Part shown: positions 60,515-64,000 of the stretch, piece after piece
Position numbering within the stretch: the first letter of the stretch is position 1
Layout: each line of letters starts with the position of its first letter
Assembly: GCA_033032865.1 (NCBI GenBank)
Contig: JAWHQI010000730.1
Span: 186,001 to 250,000 of the forward strand
Direction: 5' to 3'
From: Dactylorhiza incarnata
Taxonomy: Eukaryota; Streptophyta; Magnoliopsida; Asparagales; Orchidaceae
DNA length: 64,000 nucleotides
Notes under the pieces: model-generated
Told to the model about the DNA's origin: nothing
Database searches by the model: none
What the model saw: the letters and a program-made list of their open reading frames with translations, nothing else
Made by a program: the position numbers and the translations under genes

Positions 60515-61052
60515 TGTTTGCCCGGAAAACCGCTTCTTGGGTTGGATCGTTATCAAACCGCGCGGCCTCCTGGGCCAAGCCGCTGGGTCCCGGGATCGGC
60601 GGTTCTCAGTTCAAGAAGGGCTAGGCCGGGCGGCCTGGTGTCGTTTCCGGGTCGCCCCCAAAGGGATAAGATCGTCAAAGAGCCAAGGCAAGAAGATCAT
60701 CCGCGGTCTCAGCTGGAAGACCGCGCGGGTTGTCCCATAGAAACTCGAAGTTCCAGCCCCGAAGAACAGGCCGGGGCTCCAGATCGAAGGCTATCCAAGT
60801 TACCTCTTGAAGATCGGCTAAGTCATGACCAGAAGGCAGACCGCGGCCTCAATCTCCAAACCGCGCGGTCTGCATTATTGACTTGGTCCCGGTGTCCTCA
60901 GCCGCAAGCAAGACAGGTCGGGAAGGCAGGCCGTCAGATCGCGCGGCCTCTTTCTTTTTCTTCTTTGTGCATCCCGTCACCGCCTGCCCGTTTCTCCTGT
61001 ACCCGGGCAGGAGGTTATTCTATCCCTGCCCATTCGGGCAGGCCCCCAAGCC

Positions 61053-61060
61053 TATAAATA
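61053..61060 (+). promoter_or_regulatory. TATA box of LTR D
   Basis: TATAAATA. The upstream inverted repeat is CCGCCTGCCCG / CGGGCAGGAGG (one mismatch), followed by cctgcccattcgggcagg. Confidence 0.75.
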
Positions 61061-61209
61061 GGGGGCGGCACTGTTCACAAGACACGCACACTCGAATCCA
61101 AGAGCTCGCTTGTCTGAGCTCCGGTCTCGAGTTTCTGGTCTCGCGAGCTGTTGACCTGCCGGCTTCTGCTTTCTCGCATTTGTAACCACTACTTTTCAAT
61201 CAAAGGAAA

Positions 61210-61243
61210 GCCCGTCGCAGGAGTGGCATTTGCCGCGACGGGC
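61210..61243 (+). terminator. R/U5 hairpin of LTR D
   Basis: Perfect GCCCGTCGC / GCGACGGGC with loop aggagtggcatttgcc; the upstream signal is AATCAAA. Confidence 0.7.
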
Positions 61244-61349
61244 GAAGTCTGGCCTCGACCATTGCTAGCGGTCTGAATTCTCTAGCTAAATAGTAACCGA
61301 TAGTCCGCAGCCTTCAATTTTCTTCGTAAGCGCACTTTTGAATCGAACA

Positions 61350-61369
61350 GAAACACGCGACCTTCAGAT
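61350..61369 (+). promoter_or_regulatory. Primer-binding block of copy D
   Basis: gaaacacgcgaccttcagat immediately after the LTR. Confidence 0.6.
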
Positions 61370-61400
61370 CGCGGACTATCAGCGAAATCTTTGGTTTAGA

Positions 61401-62739
61401 ATGTCAGACCGCCAGTTCCCTCCAAGAGACCGGTCCGATCATAGCGATGACTCTTTGTGGGAAGCTCTGGAGCGGACAAAGAGAGTAGCCGACCAGGCTC
61501 GGAAAGCGACTGATCAGCGTCTGGATGCGATCACTCAGGCTCTAGCTTTATTAACCCAGCGGTTAGCCCCCCAACAGGCCGCGGTTAACCCGGCCATGAC
61601 CCCTGTTCCACCTCCTCCACCTCCATACCCATTTGCGCAGGTCGCTCACTCCCAACCGCCACCAGAAGGTTCTGCGGACCGGCCGAACTTCTACCAAGAG
61701 GCCGCGCGATGTATGCCGGCTCGGGTCCTTGACTTTCAAGGGGCGACCTCTCAGGCCGCTCGCTTTTCCTATCCGCCTGAGGTCGCCGCCTACCAGTCCT
61801 ACCCGGCCGGAGCACCTGCCCGCTCCTATCAGGCGGCCTGTCCGCAAGTGACCGCGGCAGAGGTCCCTTATAACCCTGCTTTCCCTCTGTACGAGGATGC
61901 CGAGGAGAGTTCTCCCTTCACCGACGAAATCCGAGGAGAGCCGGCCCCAAACAACTTTCGAGAACCACGCATGTCAGCATATAGTGGGGAGTCCGATCCA
62001 GCAATACACCTCCAGGCATTTGAATCGGCTGTTGCTCTGAGGACCATCACTGATGCAATAAAGTGCAAGCTCCTGGTGACGTCCTTTGATGGGCAGGCCA
62101 GAGAATGGTTTTACGGATTGAATCCTCGATCTATCAGATGCTTTGCGGAATTGCGTAGAGAATTTCTGCTTCGATTCTCTACCTCTAAGAAGAGGAAGAA
62201 TGGACCGGCAGCCCTATTCGAGATACGGCAGCAAGAAAATGAAACATGGGCCCGTTTCGTCGATCGTTTCCAAAGGGAAATAATGGAGGTGCAAAACGTC
62301 GACCCAGAGTTATATAGGGTCGCTTTGATGCATGGCCTTAGAGAGGGGCCGTTGAAATTCGAGGCTCAAATCAGGGAGCCAAAAACATACCAGGAGATGA
62401 TTAGTCTGGCTAATAAATTCATCAGGGGGGAAAAGACTAATCCTGGTTATGTTGCCAAATTGCTCAGCGACAATGATCAGTTCAATCCCGCATCAACTCA
62501 TCAGCAACGTTATAATCATCCATCTCGGCCTGATTTCGAACCCCGGGCTCAGACGGGGAGAAATCTTAAGCCTAAACAACCATTTCTCGGCCATCAACGG
62601 TTTCAAGATCAGAAACCGCCGTTGGCCATCGCACCCACTCAACCCATGGGAGTTCCGCAAATAATGCCCGTGTATCTGCCACAATACATCGCACAACCAT
62701 CTCCACCTATCCCGTCCATCCGATATGATGAATCACAGG
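61401..62739 (+). pseudogene. gag-pol: gag of copy D, cut off by LTR E
   Basis: Open from the ATG at 61401 (MSDRQFPPRDRS) for about 446 codons to the insertion, where A continues QDSFTPLN. It has a proline-rich N-terminal third and the capsid-like core (IHLQAFESAVALRT, KCKLLVTSFDGQA, FVDRFQREIMEV, MHGLREGPLKFE). The zinc knuckle and all of pol are beyond E. There are no internal stops before the break, so gag itself was sound at this length. Read-through into E adds about 40 foreign residues and stops at 62858. Confidence 0.9.
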
Positions 62740-62879
62740 TGTTGAATCCAAAATTGCACCTCCACGATCTACTCGAGGGAATTGGGGAAAAAGGAGGCCG
62801 CGAGCAGCTGGTTACTTGGGTCGCGAGTGAAGAGGGGAGAAGAAGAGTGGGCCGCTAGCTTGCGGCGAGGCCAGACTTC

Positions 62880-62913
62880 GCCCGTCGCGGCAAAAGCCAC
62901 TCCTGCGACGGGC
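62880..62913 (-). terminator. R/U5 hairpin of LTR E
   Basis: GCCCGTCGC / GCGACGGGC (T-A form), loop aggagtggcttttgcc; AATAAA lies upstream on the minus strand (near 62921-62926). Confidence 0.7.
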
Positions 62914-63214
62914 TTTCCCTTTATTCAATAATCTGTCTTACAACTTGCCACTTTTAGTACATGGAAATGAAATGAGTACAAGAGGATGACAGATAAGAAA
63001 GACAAGTCGCCCAGGCTGTTTTGCTGAGGCCGCCCGGCCTGTTTCTTGAGGTCGCCCGGGCTGCTTTGTTGAGGCCGCCCGGCCTGTTTCTTGAGGTCGC
63101 CCGGGCTGCTTTGTTGAGGTCGCTCGGAAAGGCCGCAGCTAGGTGCGGTCTGGCTGTTTCTAGCCGCTAGTTTTGCCCCCAACTTGCCTGTCCTTTGTTC
63201 ATGGTCGAGGGTCC

Positions 63215-63260
63215 TATTTATAGGCTCTGGGTCGATGTCGTCACCTCCGGTGAGCCGGTG
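63215..63260 (-). promoter_or_regulatory. Core promoter of LTR E
   Basis: TATAAATA (63215-63222, minus strand) with the GTCACC/GGTGAC inverted repeat just upstream, as in C. Confidence 0.75.
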
Positions 63261-63284
63261 ACTGGATCCCTACCTGCGCGGTCT

Positions 63285-64000
63285 GAAGGAAGAGGTCGTC
63301 CGGTTTGGCGGCCTGACGGAGGAGGCCGCCACTGCTGGGCGGTCTGACGGAGGAAGCCGCCCCTGCTGGGCGGCCTGACGGAGGAGGCCGCCCCTGCTGG
63401 GCTGCCTGACGGAGGAGGTCGCCCCTGCTGGGCGGTCTGACGGAGGAGGCCGCCCCTGCTGGGCGGTCTGACGGAGGAGGCCGCCCCTGCTGGGCGGTCT
63501 GACGGAGGAGGCCGCCCCTGCTGGGCGGTCTGACGGAGGAGGCCGCCCCTGCTGGGCGGTCTGATGGAGTAGGCCGCCCCAGCCGGGCGGTCTGACGGAG
63601 GAGGCCGCCCCTGCCGGGCGGTCTGACGGAGGAGGCCGCCCCTGCTGGGCGGTCTGACGGAGGAGGCCGCCCCTGCTGGGCGGTCTGACGGAGGAGGCCG
63701 CCCCTGCTGGGCGGTCTGATGGAGTAGGCCGCCCCTGCCGGGCGGTCTGACGGAGGAGGCCGCCCCTGCCGGGCGGTCTGACGGAGGAGGCCGCCCCTGC
63801 TGGGCGGTCTGACGGAGGAGGCCGCCCCTGCTGGGCGGTCTGATGGAGGAGGTCGCCCCTGCTGGGCGGTCTGACGGAGGAGGCCGCCCCTGCTGGGCGG
63901 TCTGACGGAGGAGGCCGCCCCTGCTGGGCGGTCTGACGGAGGAGGCCGCCCCTGCTGGGCGGTCTGACGGAGGAGGCCGCCCCTGCTGGGCGGTCTGACG
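63285..64000. repeat. 31-bp minisatellite in U3 of LTR E, at least 22 copies
   Basis: Exact 31-base period (for example gcccctgctgggcggtc at 63421, 63452 and 63483), few variants. Each unit can fold GGCCGCCC/GGGCGGTC over a 5-base ctgct loop. It continues past the window end. Confidence 0.93.

Larger units (their letters stand above)
60515..61349 (+). repeat. 5' LTR of copy D (835 bp)
   Basis: Starts TGTTTGCCCGG and ends TTGAATCGAACA. It is the forward counterpart of LTR A. Confidence 0.93.
60515..62739 (+). mobile_element. Tat-lineage retrotransposon copy D (5' part), inserted in copy G and cut by LTR E
   Basis: 5' LTR, primer-binding block and most of gag are visible; the rest must lie beyond E, outside the window. 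LTR length and gag N-terminus put it in the same subfamily as copy A. Confidence 0.9.
62740..64000 (-). repeat. LTR of the C family, element E (minus strand, runs off the window)
   Basis: On the minus strand it ends TTTTGGATTCAACA at 62740 and shares with C the TATA region, the R/U5 hairpin and the sequence between them, but its U3 minisatellite is a different 31-bp unit. The bases before it (acagg, 62735-62739) are the presumed target duplication. It is either a solo LTR or the 3' LTR of a minus-strand element continuing to the right. Confidence 0.88.

Overview
This window is plant nuclear heterochromatin. I see no host gene, tRNA or rRNA. The content is a higher-order satellite array interrupted by nested LTR retrotransposons. 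The elements belong to the Ty3/gypsy Tat lineage (Ogre/Retand-like): gag-pol is one frame, the RT-linked RNase H is degenerate and followed by a second archaeal-type RNase H, integrase has no chromodomain, and extra antisense ORFs lie between pol and the 3' LTR. An angiosperm is certain enough; the species cannot be named from this sequence.

Layout. Copy A (minus strand, 1-12216) lacks only its 3' LTR, which lies left of the window. Satellite occupies 12217-16773 and 30385-46167, split by complete copy B (plus strand, 16774-30384, TSD ccgaa). Copy G (plus strand, from 46168) forms the right border. G is interrupted in the RT domain by element C (50048-56637, TSD atgga), a gag-only, pol-less LTR element of TR-GAG type. 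G is interrupted again in its 3' non-coding part by copy D (from 60515). D's gag is cut at 62740 by an LTR (E, minus strand) of C's family, which runs off the window. Order of events: satellite, then A, B and G; then C and D into G; then E into D.

The satellite has ~180-bp monomers in an eight-monomer higher-order repeat of ~1.5 kb (about 14 copies). A block of four such units (~5.85 kb) is itself duplicated.

The most interesting structure is not protein coding. In A, B and G the stretch after pol carries four tandem ~75-90-nt hairpins with a conserved apical part and stems that change sequence but keep pairing. All LTRs here, from both the pol-bearing family and the gag-only family, share a poly(A)-adjacent hairpin with a compensatory change, an unusual 20-nt primer-binding block without TGG, and a common polypurine/LTR junction. 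This suggests that the gag-only family is mobilised by the Tat family. The antisense ORFs are real spliced genes: intron positions are conserved between A and B. Every gag-pol here is broken; A is closest to intact, with a single TAG.
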